Assembly (NCBI RefSeq): GCF_000421605.1
Contig: NZ_ATXI01000012.1
Span: forward strand, 1 to 59,312
Reading direction: 5' to 3'
Length of the DNA: 59,312 bases
From: Thermodesulfobacterium thermophilum DSM 1276
GTDB lineage: Bacteria > Desulfobacterota > Thermodesulfobacteria > Thermodesulfobacteriales > Thermodesulfobacteriaceae
Shown here: positions 8,027 to 17,959 of the stretch, piece after piece
Layout of the letters: every line of letters starts with the position of its first letter
How positions within the stretch are numbered: position 1 is the stretch's first letter
Program-made: the position numbers and the translations under genes
Notes under the pieces: generated by a model
The model's database searches: none
Seen by the model: the letters and a program-made list of their open reading frames with translations, nothing else
What the model was told of the DNA's origin: nothing

Positions 8027-9614
8027 AGATTTTTTATCAACTTTTTATAAACTCTTAAGAAGTTTTAGCATTAAAAGCAGAATCTTTCTTTCTTTTTTGT
8101 TTTTGATAACCTTACTACTTTTTAGCGTAAATTTTTTGATAATAAACTACCAAAAAAATTCTTTAAAAAATCAATATTATGAAGGGCTAACCCATAACTT
8201 AGAAAACTTTTCTTTGGAGGTGGTAGACTGGTTGGTCTTTTTTGACCCTCTTAAACTTGAAGAAAAGGTAAGTTCTTTAAAAAACCTTCCTGGAATAGTA
8301 TATGTGATGGTTGTTGATAAAAACGGAAGGATAGTAGCTCATACCAATCCTTCTAAATTAGGCCAATTTATTCCTGTAAATGATTCTACCTTCAAAACCT
8401 GGGAAAGTTTAGATAATAATGGGATAAAGCACTTTAACCGTCCGGTTTTCAAGGAAGACTTTTCGTTAGGTGCGGTTAGAATAGGAGTTTCAGAAACAGA
8501 CATTAATGATTTTATTGAAAACTCTATAAATACGCTGAAACGTTATATGCTTTTTATATCGGGAGTTTTTTTGCTGGTAGCGCTTGTGGTGGCGTACTTT
8601 ATCTCTATCACCCTAACCAAACCACTAAACAAACTTAAAAAAAGCATTCAAAAAGTGCAGGCTAACAAGTTTGAATTTTGTGAAAATGAAAAACTTATTT
8701 TATGTAAAGACTTCTACCAGTGCAAGGATTATCGATGCCCTTCTTACGGAAAAACCAGATGTTGGCTTAACGAAGATTCGAAAAAATGGTGTAAGAGTGT
8801 TTTAAAAATTGAGTGTGAAGACTGTTTTGTTTATAAGTATTCATGTGGTGATGAGTTAGGTTATGTAATAGAAAGTTTTAATAAGATGGTAGCAGACCTA
8901 AGGTCTTATATGGAACAACTTGATAAAGCCACCAAAGAAAAAATTAAGCTTGAAAAATATTCTGCGGTTTCAGAGATGGCCATGGTGGTTGCTCATGAAA
9001 TCAAAAATCCGTTAAACTCTATTAAGGCTGCTTGTTCTTACCTTAAAACCAACTTTAAAGGTAAAGTTTTGCAGGAATTTCTTTCTATCATAGACAAAGA
9101 AACCCAAAGATTAAATGAACTGATCACCGGTTTTTTAACTTATGCAAGGCCTGTTCCTTTAAAACTTGAAAAAACGCAAATTAATAATATCATAAAAGAA
9201 ATAATAAATTTGGTTAAACCTGAGTTTGAAGAAGAAGAAAAGCAAATAGAACTAGCCTTAGATCCTTCTATACCTGAGTTTTATTTTGACCCCTATCAAC
9301 TCAAACAGGTGATGTTAAACCTTTTGGTAAACGCCGGAGACGCTACGAAAAAAGGGGATAAAATCTCGGTTGCGACACAAAGAGAAGGGGGATTGGTAGT
9401 TATTTCTGTAAAAGATACGGGTGAAGGGATACCAGAAGAACTGTTAGATAAGGTGTTTGAACCGTTTTTTACTACTAAAGTTACAGGGTCAGGACTTGGA
9501 CTTGCTTGTGTAGAAAAAATCGTTAGAGAACATGGAGGCAAAGTATCTGTTTTTAGTAAAAAAGGAGAAGGGACAGAATTTAAGGTTTTCCTCCCGATAA
9601 GATATGAAATATAA
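8013..9614 (+). CDS. Membrane sensor histidine kinase with Cys-rich 'two-CW-like' insert in the HAMP region
   Basis: The 533-aa protein has transmembrane segments at about 24-46 and 178-199 flanking a periplasmic sensor (about 50-175). The first HAMP helix (TLTKPLNKLKKSI) is at about 200-215. Before the second HAMP helix (DELGYVIESFNKM, about 280-292) lies an insert with nine cysteines, at 223, 231, 237, 242, 250, 260, 268, 271 and 278. Its CPSYG, RCW and CEDCFVYK blocks resemble the two-CW domain. The kinase part has the H box AHEIKNPLNSIK (His328), N box LLVNAGDAT, DTGEGIP, and GSGLGLA. It overlaps the lipoprotein gene by 14 bp and the regulator gene by 11 bp, so the three should form one signalling unit. 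The Cys cluster could bind metal, an Fe-S cluster or react with thiol agents; sequence does not decide. Confidence 0.92.
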   Translation: MLIRKDFLSTFYKLLRSFSIKSRIFLSFLFLITLLLFSVNFLIINYQKNSLKNQYYEGLTHNLENFSLEVVDWLVFFDPLKLEEKVSSLKNLPGIVYVMVVDKNGRIVAHTNPSKLGQFIPVNDSTFKTWESLDNNGIKHFNRPVFKEDFSLGAVRIGVSETDINDFIENSINTLKRYMLFISGVFLLVALVVAYFISITLTKPLNKLKKSIQKVQANKFEFCENEKLILCKDFYQCKDYRCPSYGKTRCWLNEDSKKWCKSVLKIECEDCFVYKYSCGDELGYVIESFNKMVADLRSYMEQLDKATKEKIKLEKYSAVSEMAMVVAHEIKNPLNSIKAACSYLKTNFKGKVLQEFLSIIDKETQRLNELITGFLTYARPVPLKLEKTQINNIIKEIINLVKPEFEEEEKQIELALDPSIPEFYFDPYQLKQVMLNLLVNAGDATKKGDKISVATQREGGLVVISVKDTGEGIPEELLDKVFEPFFTTKVTGSGLGLACVEKIVREHGGKVSVFSKKGEGTEFKVFLPIRYEI

Positions 9615-10965
9615 GATACTTTTTATAGATGACGAGATAAACAGTCTAAAAACCATTTCTACCATCCTCAAAAAACACAATTACACTGTAATCACCGCCC
9701 AAACCGTAGAAGAGGGTATTTTACAGCTTAGAAAACATAAACCTCACTGTCTACTTCTTGATTACAGGCTTCCTGGGATGGACGGGATAGAAATGTTAAG
9801 ATGGCTAAAAAAAGAACACATCATGTTGCCGGTAATCATGCTTACTGCTTATGGAACGATCGAAAAAGCTGTAGAGGCTATGAAATTAGGGGCTTTTCAT
9901 TATCTGGTAAAACCGGTTGACCCTGAACTTCTGGTTGAAGTTATCAAAGATGCCATTTCTAAACATGAAAAATTAAACTATGACGAAGACATCTCTCATA
10001 AATTCCCAGAAATCATAGCTAAAAGTTCGGTAATGAAAGAAATTTTTTATATAATAGAAATGGTAGCTGATAGTAACTCTAACGTGCTTATCACCGGAGA
10101 ATCTGGTACAGGTAAAGAACTGATAGCAAGGTCAATTCATCGACTCTCCAGAAGAAAAGACCGTCCGTTTATAGTGGTTGACTGCACTACCCTCCCAGAA
10201 AATCTTTTAGAAAGCGAACTTTTTGGATACGAAAAAGGAGCATTTACCGGAGCTACAGAGAAAAAAATAGGACTTTTAGAATTAGCTAACGGTGGCACTG
10301 TATTTTTAGACGAAATAGGAGAATTACCTATCAGTCTCCAAAAAAAGTTTTTAAGATTCTTGCAAGAAAAGGAATTTCAAAGGTTGGGAGGACTTAACAA
10401 AATCAAGGTTGATGTAAGGGTGATTGCTGCTACCAACAGAGATCTCGAAAACGCGGTTAAAGAAGGCTCTTTCAGAGAAGACTTATACTGGAGGCTTAAC
10501 GTAGTAAGGGTGCATCTACCTCCTCTTAGGGAAAGAAAAGAAGATATTCCTCTTCTTATCCAGCATTTTGTCCAAAAATTTGCTCAGGAAAACAATCGTC
10601 CTATCCCGATGGTAGAACCTAAGGTGATGGAAATGCTGATAAACTATGAATGGCCTGGTAACGTAAGAGAGCTTATACATGTGATAGAAAGAGCGGTTAT
10701 TCTTTCCACCTCTGGAGTAATTTCCCTAAAGCATCTACCAAAAAGAATTTTAGGTTCTAAAGAAAAAGAAATTTCTCCCTCGAACACCTTAAACCTGTTA
10801 GAGATGGAAAAAACCCTTATCCTTAAAGCGTTAGAAGAAACCGGATGGAACCAAACTAAAGCGGCTCAGTTGTTAGGTATCTCAAGAAAACAACTGAGGA
10901 CTAAGATGAAACACCATGGACTTCTCCCTGGAATTTCTAACCAGGAAGAGGAGGAAAAAGATTAA
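9604..10965 (+). CDS. Sigma54-dependent response regulator (NtrC/ZraR family)
   Basis: This 453-aa regulator is the output partner of the adjacent kinase. The receiver domain (1-120) has the acidic pair at 9-11 and the phospho-acceptor Asp53 (LLLDYRLPGMDG). The AAA+ domain follows: Walker A GESGTGKELIARSIH, the sigma54-contact loop GAFTGA, and Walker B GGTVFLDEIGE. A Fis-type helix-turn-helix closes the protein (NQTKAAQLLGISRKQL). All residues needed for sigma54 activation are present. I found no convincing -24/-12 promoter near this operon, so its targets are probably elsewhere. A hairpin terminator follows the stop codon. Confidence 0.95.
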   Translation: MKYKILFIDDEINSLKTISTILKKHNYTVITAQTVEEGILQLRKHKPHCLLLDYRLPGMDGIEMLRWLKKEHIMLPVIMLTAYGTIEKAVEAMKLGAFHYLVKPVDPELLVEVIKDAISKHEKLNYDEDISHKFPEIIAKSSVMKEIFYIIEMVADSNSNVLITGESGTGKELIARSIHRLSRRKDRPFIVVDCTTLPENLLESELFGYEKGAFTGATEKKIGLLELANGGTVFLDEIGELPISLQKKFLRFLQEKEFQRLGGLNKIKVDVRVIAATNRDLENAVKEGSFREDLYWRLNVVRVHLPPLRERKEDIPLLIQHFVQKFAQENNRPIPMVEPKVMEMLINYEWPGNVRELIHVIERAVILSTSGVISLKHLPKRILGSKEKEISPSNTLNLLEMEKTLILKALEETGWNQTKAAQLLGISRKQLRTKMKHHGLLPGISNQEEEEKD

Positions 10966-10983
10966 AACATAAAATAAATCTAT

Positions 10984-11008
10984 AGGCTCCCTCCTTTAGA
11001 GGGAGCCT
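10984..11008. terminator. Hairpin between the convergent regulator gene and chemoreceptor remnant
   Basis: The 9-bp perfect stem GGCTCCCTC/GAGGGAGCC has a 5-nt loop and one extra flanking A-T pair. Genes converge on it from both sides. The minus-strand reading is followed by a T-rich stretch (ATAGATTTATTTTATG), the plus-strand reading is not, so it fits a terminator for the minus strand better but may serve both. Confidence 0.65.
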
Positions 11009-11021
11009 AATTGACCTAAGA

Positions 11022-12995
11022 TTATACCTTAAACTGAGAAACTATGTTTTTAATCTCCTCAGCAATTCTTCCTACTTCTTCACCTGATGCCTTAAGCTTT
11101 TGAGAAGAGCCAATCAATTTTTCTACACCAATCTTTATGGCTTGAGCATGGTCTTCGTTTAAAAGCACTTTGTCTCTGGCAAAAGTGATGTGCTCAAAGA
11201 CGTTTTGGACAACTATAGCCTGTTCTTCAACTGCTGCAGCGATAGCCACCGCTGCCTCTTCTACTTTTTTCATCATTTCTACAATACTTTCTACAGAATG
11301 AGCAACTGAATTGCTACTTTGCAACAAAAGGTCAATCTTTTTCTTGATGTTTTCTGTAGCAACTTGTGTTTGTCTGGCAAGCTCTTTAACTTCGTTGGCT
11401 ACTACGGTAAACCCTTTTCCGGCTTCCCCGGCTCGTGCTGCCTCAATCGATGCATTGAGGGCAAGAAGATTGGTCTGGTCTGCGATGTCTTTAATCAGGT
11501 CTACCACTTCTATGATCGTTGAAGAGGATGAAATCAATTCTCCTACTAAATTTTTTGATTTATCTACTTCTCTGGCAGTATCAGCTACGATTGACTTGCT
11601 TAACTGAGCTTTTTCACTTATCTCTTTTATGGCTTTAGTAAGCTCATCAAGTTGAGTGGTCACGTTATTTATAACCTCTACGGTCTCAGATGAACTTGCA
11701 CTTATAAGGTCTGCTTTTTCCGTAAACTCCTTAACAGAGTTAAAGGTGGTGTCTACATCGTCTTGAAGTTTTTTAGAAAGTTTAAACAAATCCTCAGCCT
11801 TTTCTATTAGGTTTTTAACTATCGAAGCTAAAGTTTCTAAGAAATGGTTAAATTTAGAGGCTAATACTCCTAACTCATCTTGGGATTTTACCTCAAACCT
11901 AAAGGTTAAATCACCTCCACCTTTACCAAGTTCCTCTACCATGTTGGTTGTGTCTGACAAAGATTGTGAGATTTTCTGTAAGGATTTATTTATCACCATA
12001 AAGCCAAAGGAAAACACCGCAAAGGCAACAACACCTAAGATAAGTCCGCTAAAACGAAAAAGGTTTATAATCTCTCCACGGCTAGCCCCTATAACGATAA
12101 CTCCTATTTGGTTGTTTGAATAATCATAAAGAGGGATGGCGTTAAAAACTAAAGAGCCAATCTCAACAGGATATTTTTTGGCATTAAGAAGCTTTTTAGT
12201 AAGTTCTCGTCGATGTTTTCGGTTTTAGCATAAAGAATTACTTTGTCTAAAACTTTGGCCTTACCCTTAGCAAGATAGGGGCTCATAATCTTTTCTAAGT
12301 CCTTGTTTACAAGGATCACATAATGGGAAATTTGACTATAAGTAGTTTGTAAATTTTTAACTAAATCTCTAAGATTCATTCCCAATTCAACAGAACCCAG
12401 GGTTTGTCCATCTCTTACTATAGGAGCAATACCCCTAAGGAAAAGACCATCTCTTCCTGCCTCAAGGCCGGAAAGAGGTTATTTTTCTTTCTGCACTTTA
12501 GCAACAGTAAAACGAAATGTGGATAAGTCGTCAAGGTTTACATCTTCCCCTTGAGGACGGTTCCAGCGTAAAAAAGACCTTGGGCCAGGGAGATGAAAAT
12601 GTATATGATATTTATTCAATCCAGCTGATTTAATCTGAGGAGTTACTGTTTCACGAAGGATTTGACCATACTTTTCAAAAATCTTTTTGTTAGCATCATT
12701 TACCTCAGAAAGTGTACCAGCTTCTTTAAGAAGAGATACATAAACCTCACTTACCGATTTAGTTTGAGCAAGCAAGGACGCATAGGAGACAAGAATTTCA
12801 CTTTCATCTTTAATGGTTATCTTATAAGCGTTTGCAAGAATCCCAACAAGTTTTTCTGTATCTTTAGCATAGATAAAATGCTTGGTAACCACATACAAAA
12901 AGAAGCCGGTTATCAAAAAGAAGACCAATGAAATGTAAAAAAGTCTCTTTTTTAACTGGTTAATTAATGAAAGATTGCCATACCAATCCCTTCTT
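11022..12995 (-). pseudogene. Methyl-accepting chemotaxis protein, inactivated
   Basis: Three pieces of one chemoreceptor follow each other on the minus strand. The N-terminal piece has a transmembrane helix and a Cache-type sensor (HFHLPGPRSFLRWNRP). It meets an in-frame TAA at 12481-12479 (K-stop-PLSGLEAGRDG). The same frame continues as the second half of the sensor until about 12190, where an A5 run (a sixth A is needed) shifts the frame. The remaining frame reads [18 protein letters not shown] and continues into the second membrane helix, HAMP and the signalling domain. The signalling tip ([24 protein letters not shown]) is intact. Upstream the sensor frame runs back to about 12995 without ATG or GTG, so the start may also be lost. 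The two lesions are independent. Confidence 0.88.
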
Positions 12996-13049
12996 TTTAA
13001 GCTTATATATTTAATATAGTTTTAAATTAAAAAGATATTACAGATATTT

Positions 13050-14414
13050 TTAAGGTAAAAAGGGAAAAACCCCGAGGATAATGGTAAAGCATAGGGCAAC
13101 AACAAGTACCAATCTTAAAGATATAGCCATAGAAGGCATAGAGATTTGCCCTTCATAAAAAAACATCTTTACACCTACCCTTAGATAGTAGTATGCTGAA
13201 AGGATGCTGAAAAGAATACAGATTACCGCAACCCAGGTATATCCAGACTCTATGATAGACTTAAATATAAAAAATTTGGCTACAAAACCACCAAAAGGGG
13301 GAAGGCCTGTCAGGGAAAAAAGGAAAACTAACATGGATACAGCTAAAAACAGATTAACATGAGAAAGTCCTAAAAAACCATTTATCCTTTCTCCTTGAGG
13401 AAAAGAAATAAGAGTAGCAAAGGCACCAAGGTTCATAAAGGTATACACAAGAGCGTAAAAAGAAATAGCTTTTAGTCCTGAGTTTGAGCAGGCTATAACC
13501 GCAAGTAAAAGATAGCCTGCATGGGCTATAGAAGAATAGGCAAGAAGACGTTTAAGATTGACCTGTCTTAAGGCTAAAACATTACCTATGGCCGCGGTTA
13601 AAAGGGCTACAAAAATCAAAGGGCCTACCCATAGTTCAGGTTTTTGAGACAAAGCTTCGGTGAGAAAACTTGCCATAGCCCCTATGGCAGCAACCTTAGG
13701 GCCTACAGACATAAAAGCTGTCACCGGAGTAGGAGCACCTTCGTAAACATCAGGAGACCACTGATGAAAAGGGGCAAGCCCAGCCTTAAAAGTAAAGGCA
13801 GAAAGGATCAGTATGGTTCCTGTAAAAAGATAGAAAGAATGTTGAGAAATCAAGGAAAGGTTCTCAGCGATAACCTTAAAGGTTGTTCCTCCAAATATAC
13901 TGTAAAAGATAGAAATCCCTAAAATCAGCAAGGCTGAAAACATACTACCTAAGAGATAATACTTAAGGGAGGCCTCGTTTGCCTTAGGGTCTGTTACCAC
14001 AAAACCAGCCAAAAGATAAAGACAAAGGGACATAAACTCTAAGGAAAGAAAAAGGCTTAAAAGTTCCTTGGAGGAAACCATAAACATCATCCCTAAGGTG
14101 CTAAGCATAAGAAGAAGGTTAAACTCATAAAAGAGGTCATCCTTTATCTGGGAGTAATTCATACCCAAAAGGCTACAAATCCCCAAGTTTATCAAAAACA
14201 CAAGTTTTAAGATTTGACTAAAGGAATCGGCTACAAACATCCCTTTAAAGGCTTCTCCCTGAACCTGAAACAACGTAAGCAAAGTTAAAACAGAAAAAGC
14301 GATTACCAGCAAGGAATGAACCACCCTTTTTTTTATCCAAAGGCCTAATACAAAATAAAACAAAGTAAATCCTATAAAAAGAAGTTCAGGAAAAAACGGA
14401 GTTAAGTTTATCAT
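13050..14414 (-). CDS. nuoN: Complex I antiporter-like subunit NuoN
   Basis: NuoN is one of the proton-translocating membrane subunits of complex I, next to the NuoAJK module. The 454-aa polytopic protein keeps the key charges: the TM5 glutamate in LSLEFMSLCLYLL, and the TM7 lysine in VTAFMSVGPKVAAIGAM after the conserved SPDVYEGAPTP loop. TM12 has LTGLPPFGGFVAKFFIF. It is the last gene of the nuo cluster, 30 bp after nuoM. Only a weak AT-rich hairpin lies beyond it, so termination is unclear and transcripts may run into the chemoreceptor remnant. Confidence 0.95.
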   Translation of the reverse strand: MINLTPFFPELLFIGFTLFYFVLGLWIKKRVVHSLLVIAFSVLTLLTLFQVQGEAFKGMFVADSFSQILKLVFLINLGICSLLGMNYSQIKDDLFYEFNLLLMLSTLGMMFMVSSKELLSLFLSLEFMSLCLYLLAGFVVTDPKANEASLKYYLLGSMFSALLILGISIFYSIFGGTTFKVIAENLSLISQHSFYLFTGTILILSAFTFKAGLAPFHQWSPDVYEGAPTPVTAFMSVGPKVAAIGAMASFLTEALSQKPELWVGPLIFVALLTAAIGNVLALRQVNLKRLLAYSSIAHAGYLLLAVIACSNSGLKAISFYALVYTFMNLGAFATLISFPQGERINGFLGLSHVNLFLAVSMLVFLFSLTGLPPFGGFVAKFFIFKSIIESGYTWVAVICILFSILSAYYYLRVGVKMFFYEGQISMPSMAISLRLVLVVALCFTIILGVFPFLP

Positions 14415-14444
14415 GGTTACCTCCTAAAACCCTTTCTAAAGGCC

Positions 14445-15911
14445 TTAAGTTAGAAAATTGATGATTTGTATCACCGAGTCTTTTAACACACCTAAAAGCA
14501 CCTGAGGATAAAATCCTATCATAAAAACCAAGACCACTAAAGGTATAAACATTAGCACTTCTCTTAGGTTGAGGTCATAAAGTTGGTCTTTAATCTCAGC
14601 AGGCACCTCTTTTAATACAACCCGATAATAAAGCCAAACCATATAAGCGGTTCCCAAGACAAATCCCAGAGGTAAAAAAGCTCCTAAAAGGATTCTGTCT
14701 TTAAAAACACCAAGGGCTATCAAAAATTCCCCTATAAAAGAGTTAGTGCCTGGAAAACCTATGGCTGCAGCAGAAAAAAGGGTGTAAAAAAACACAAAAA
14801 TCGGAACAACTTTGCCAAGTCCTCCATATTTACTCAGGTCTCTTGTGTGCGTTCTTTCGTAGATAGCACCTATACACATAAAAAGCGCACCAGTTACTAT
14901 ACCGTGATTGATCATTTGAAGGATCGCTCCTTCTATAGCTTCTTTATTCAGGGTAAAAATACCCAATGTAACAAAACCCATGTGGCTTATACTGGAATAG
15001 GCTATCAAACGTTTAAAGTCTGTTTGCATAAGGGTGACTAAGGCTCCATAAACGATCGCTGTGATAGAAAGGACTTGCATTATCTCTTTTAAGCCAAGGG
15101 TTGCTTCTGGACAGAAAGGAATGGTAAACCTTAAAAATCCATAGGCTCCAACTTTAAGAAGAATACCTGCTAAAATAACAGAACCTGCGGTAGGGGCTTC
15201 TGTGTGGGCATCAGGAAGCCAGGTATGGAAGGGAAACATGGGAACCTTCACGGCAAAAGCTACAAAAAAGGCTAAAAACAGCCAGTATTGAAGGTTTACA
15301 GGTAATTGAACTTTAGAAAGCTCTATAACATCAAAGGTCTTTCCTCCTGCATAGTAAAGCACGATAATCCCTATTAACATCAACACACTACCAGCAAAGG
15401 TAAAGATTACGAACTTAACCGAGGCATAGATTCGGTTATAACTTCCCCAGATACCTATAAGTAAAAACATCGGAATAAGCATCGCTTCCCAAAATACATA
15501 AAACAAAAACATGTCTAACGCACAGAAAACCCCTAACATGATGGTTTCCATCATCAAAAGCAAGGCATAAAACTCCTTTACCCTTTGTTTAATGGCTGTC
15601 CAGGAACACAACACACATAAAACACTGATTAAAAGGGTTAACATAACAAAAAGTAAACTTATTCCGTCTATCCCGACCTTATAGTAAGCGTTTAAGAAAG
15701 GAATCCACCGAAAGGTTTCTACAAATTGAAACTGTGGATTGGTTTTGTCAAAATTTGTCCACAAAGGAATACCAAAGACCAAGTTTAACAGGGTAGTCCC
15801 TAAGGCAATAAACTTAGCCAAACCATCTTTTTTAACCAGAAAGATCAAAGCAGCCCCTAACAAAGGAAAGAAAATAAGAAAAGAAAGGGTTGGAAAGCCT
15901 AATTCACCCAT
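14445..15911 (-). CDS. nuoM: Complex I antiporter-like subunit NuoM
   Basis: NuoM is a proton-pumping subunit of the membrane arm. The 488-aa protein has the NuoM-type pattern: the TM5 Glu in FYVFWEAMLIPMFLLIGIWG, WLPDAHTEAPTAGSV followed by the TM7 Lys in LAGILLKVGAYGFLR, and FPGTNSFIGEFLIALG in the TM12 region. It lies between the 592-aa NuoL/MrpD-like gene and nuoN, each about 12-30 bp away. Nothing in it looks degraded. Confidence 0.96.
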   Translation of the reverse strand: MGELGFPTLSFLIFFPLLGAALIFLVKKDGLAKFIALGTTLLNLVFGIPLWTNFDKTNPQFQFVETFRWIPFLNAYYKVGIDGISLLFVMLTLLISVLCVLCSWTAIKQRVKEFYALLLMMETIMLGVFCALDMFLFYVFWEAMLIPMFLLIGIWGSYNRIYASVKFVIFTFAGSVLMLIGIIVLYYAGGKTFDVIELSKVQLPVNLQYWLFLAFFVAFAVKVPMFPFHTWLPDAHTEAPTAGSVILAGILLKVGAYGFLRFTIPFCPEATLGLKEIMQVLSITAIVYGALVTLMQTDFKRLIAYSSISHMGFVTLGIFTLNKEAIEGAILQMINHGIVTGALFMCIGAIYERTHTRDLSKYGGLGKVVPIFVFFYTLFSAAAIGFPGTNSFIGEFLIALGVFKDRILLGAFLPLGFVLGTAYMVWLYYRVVLKEVPAEIKDQLYDLNLREVLMFIPLVVLVFMIGFYPQVLLGVLKDSVIQIINFLT

Positions 15912-15923
15912 CTATTCACCCCT

Positions 15924-17702
15924 TTAAGAAAGCATCGGTAAAACCAAAATTAACAAAAGGGTTATCAAACCTATAATCATGAGAAAGGCATAATCAGAAA
16001 CCTTTCCTGTTTGAATTACTTTTATAATCTCACTTAACTTTAAAGACCCTTTGGCTAAGGTATGGTAACTTTTGTCAACCCCAGAAGTATCAATCTTTTT
16101 AGAAAGCCTTGCTAAGGCTAACATACCTCTTACAAAGATTTTTTCGTAAGCCTCACCGATTATCTGATAGTCTATCTTAGCGATTACCTTTTCTGCCAAA
16201 ACCAGAAACCCACCTGTGGCCTTGCGATAAAACCAGTCAGTATCAAGGTTTACACATCTGATTTCAGGAGGATAAAGACCTGAAAGCATAAGTAGGGTAA
16301 AAGCTAAGGCCGAAAAAGCAAGAAGCTGTGTTTGATCGATTACATGGGCTGGGGTATAAGGTTGATAATCCACAGGGTAAGGTAAGATGGAATAAAGTAG
16401 TCCAGGAAAAACACCTATAGCCACACATAGAAAAGCCGCTATTCCCATGGCTACCAACATATGAGTAGGAGCTTCCTTGGGTTTTAAGCCGGAGTCATGG
16501 CTGAAAAAGGCAAAAAAGGGAATTTTAATCCCCGAGTGATGGAATACACCAGCAGAAGCAAATAAAAGCGTCAACCATATAAATAGCATTCCTCCTTCAC
16601 CAGCGGCAGAAACTATCATAGACTTACTAACAAAACCACTGGTTAAAGGAACACCAGAAATAGAAGCTGCACCAACGATACAGAATATCGTCGTAAGAGG
16701 CATATACTTATATAATCCCCCCAGGTCAGTAGCGTTTATTTTTCCGGTTCTGTAAAGTACTGCCCCCATGGACATAAAAAGTAAGGCTTTATACAGAATA
16801 TGGCAAAAAGCATGGGCTACTGTACCGTTTAAAGAAAGTTGGGTCCCAATTCCAATACCTGTGATCATAAATCCAACCTGGTTTATAAGGCTATAGGAAA
16901 GCACTCGCCTGAGATTATTTTCGATTACAGCATAAAATATAGGAAAAGCGGTCATCAAAGCCCCTATATAGATTAAAAGCTCTGTCCCGTAAAAACTTCT
17001 TGCCAAAACATAGACTGCTGTCTTGGTTGTAAAAGCAGAAAGGAAGACCGTTCCTGTTTCGGTAGACTCAGGATAAGCATCAGGAAGCCAGGCATGAAGG
17101 ATAGGAAAGGCAGCGTTAATCCCAAACCCCAGAAAGATAAGCCAAGAAGCTAAATCTTGATAATTTAAACCGATATAATCAAACTTAAGAGAACCTGTTT
17201 GTTTAAACCAAAGGACTATACCTCCTAAAAGCAACAAACCTCCGGCTAAATGAACCAACAGATATCTCATACCTGCCGAGATAGCTTTTTTAGTCCTGGC
17301 TGTAAGGATGACCAAGGTTGAAGCTAAAGCCATAATCTCCCAGAAAACATAAAGAGTAGCCAAGTCTCCTGCAAAAACCACCCCTAAAGCTGCACCTGCA
17401 TAGATAAAAGCAGATACTAAATGAAGGTTGTCTTTAACATGAAGGCTGTAGATGGCAGCTATCACCGAAATTAAAGAAAAAATATACCCAAAAGGCAAAG
17501 ACAACCTGTCTACCCTTTTTAAAACAAGCTCTAAATCAAGCACCTTAAAAACCCATGAGATACCCTCTGACAAACTAATTACATAGAAAAAAGTCAAAAG
17601 CGGTAATCCTATTATATAAACGCTCCTAAGCCTACCTCTTAAAAAAGGAATTAACAAACTTCCAAAGATGAGGATGAGTGCAGGGGGTATGTTAATCATC
17701 AT
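15924..17702 (-). CDS. NuoL-position, MrpD-like proton-translocating subunit
   Basis: This 592-aa antiporter-like protein stands where nuoL is expected (before nuoM). Its core is closer to MrpD/HyfB-type subunits: LPDAYPESTETGTVF followed by the TM7 Lys in SAFTTKTAVYVLAR, where NuoL would have HAATMVTAGV. The TM5 Glu is present (YVFWEIMALAST). The last 90 residues form a NuoL-like tail: a polar stretch, then LKLSEIIKVIQTGKVSDY and a final hydrophobic helix, as at the end of the NuoL lateral helix. It overlaps the preceding 83-aa gene by 11 bp. I infer it is the distal pump of the complex. A stand-alone Mrp antiporter is less likely because other Mrp genes are absent. Confidence 0.85.
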   Translation of the reverse strand: MMINIPPALILIFGSLLIPFLRGRLRSVYIIGLPLLTFFYVISLSEGISWVFKVLDLELVLKRVDRLSLPFGYIFSLISVIAAIYSLHVKDNLHLVSAFIYAGAALGVVFAGDLATLYVFWEIMALASTLVILTARTKKAISAGMRYLLVHLAGGLLLLGGIVLWFKQTGSLKFDYIGLNYQDLASWLIFLGFGINAAFPILHAWLPDAYPESTETGTVFLSAFTTKTAVYVLARSFYGTELLIYIGALMTAFPIFYAVIENNLRRVLSYSLINQVGFMITGIGIGTQLSLNGTVAHAFCHILYKALLFMSMGAVLYRTGKINATDLGGLYKYMPLTTIFCIVGAASISGVPLTSGFVSKSMIVSAAGEGGMLFIWLTLLFASAGVFHHSGIKIPFFAFFSHDSGLKPKEAPTHMLVAMGIAAFLCVAIGVFPGLLYSILPYPVDYQPYTPAHVIDQTQLLAFSALAFTLLMLSGLYPPEIRCVNLDTDWFYRKATGGFLVLAEKVIAKIDYQIIGEAYEKIFVRGMLALARLSKKIDTSGVDKSYHTLAKGSLKLSEIIKVIQTGKVSDYAFLMIIGLITLLLILVLPMLS

Positions 17703-17943
17703 AGTAGTCTTCCCTCCTCATTACCAGAGGCCTTAAAATATGCTTTGCTGCTAACACCAACAACACACAGGCTACAAAACCAAAAGTTCCATAAAAAGAA
17801 GGATAACCATCAAAACCAAAATAAGCATGTTTGTGGATAAAGGGGTCTATTAAAACTACCAGCACCAAAAATAGATAAAACCCTCTTAAAAACCTCTTAA
17901 CGTTATCCTGATAATCAAAAAAACCCTTTTTTTCTTGTTGCAT
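17692..17943 (-). CDS. Small two-helix membrane protein in the complex I operon
   Basis: This 83-aa protein has two probable membrane helices (about residues 21-37 and 46-66), a charged N-terminus and an acidic end (REDYYDD). An AGAGGGGG ribosome binding site lies before its ATG. It overlaps the following antiporter subunit by 11 bp, which suggests coupled translation and a role in the membrane arm. I recognise no named family. An accessory subunit that helps attach the extra antiporter-type subunits is possible but unproven. Confidence 0.7.
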   Translation of the reverse strand: MQQEKKGFFDYQDNVKRFLRGFYLFLVLVVLIDPFIHKHAYFGFDGYPSFYGTFGFVACVLLVLAAKHILRPLVMRREDYYDD

Positions 17944-17959
17944 AAGGGTAACCCCCTCT

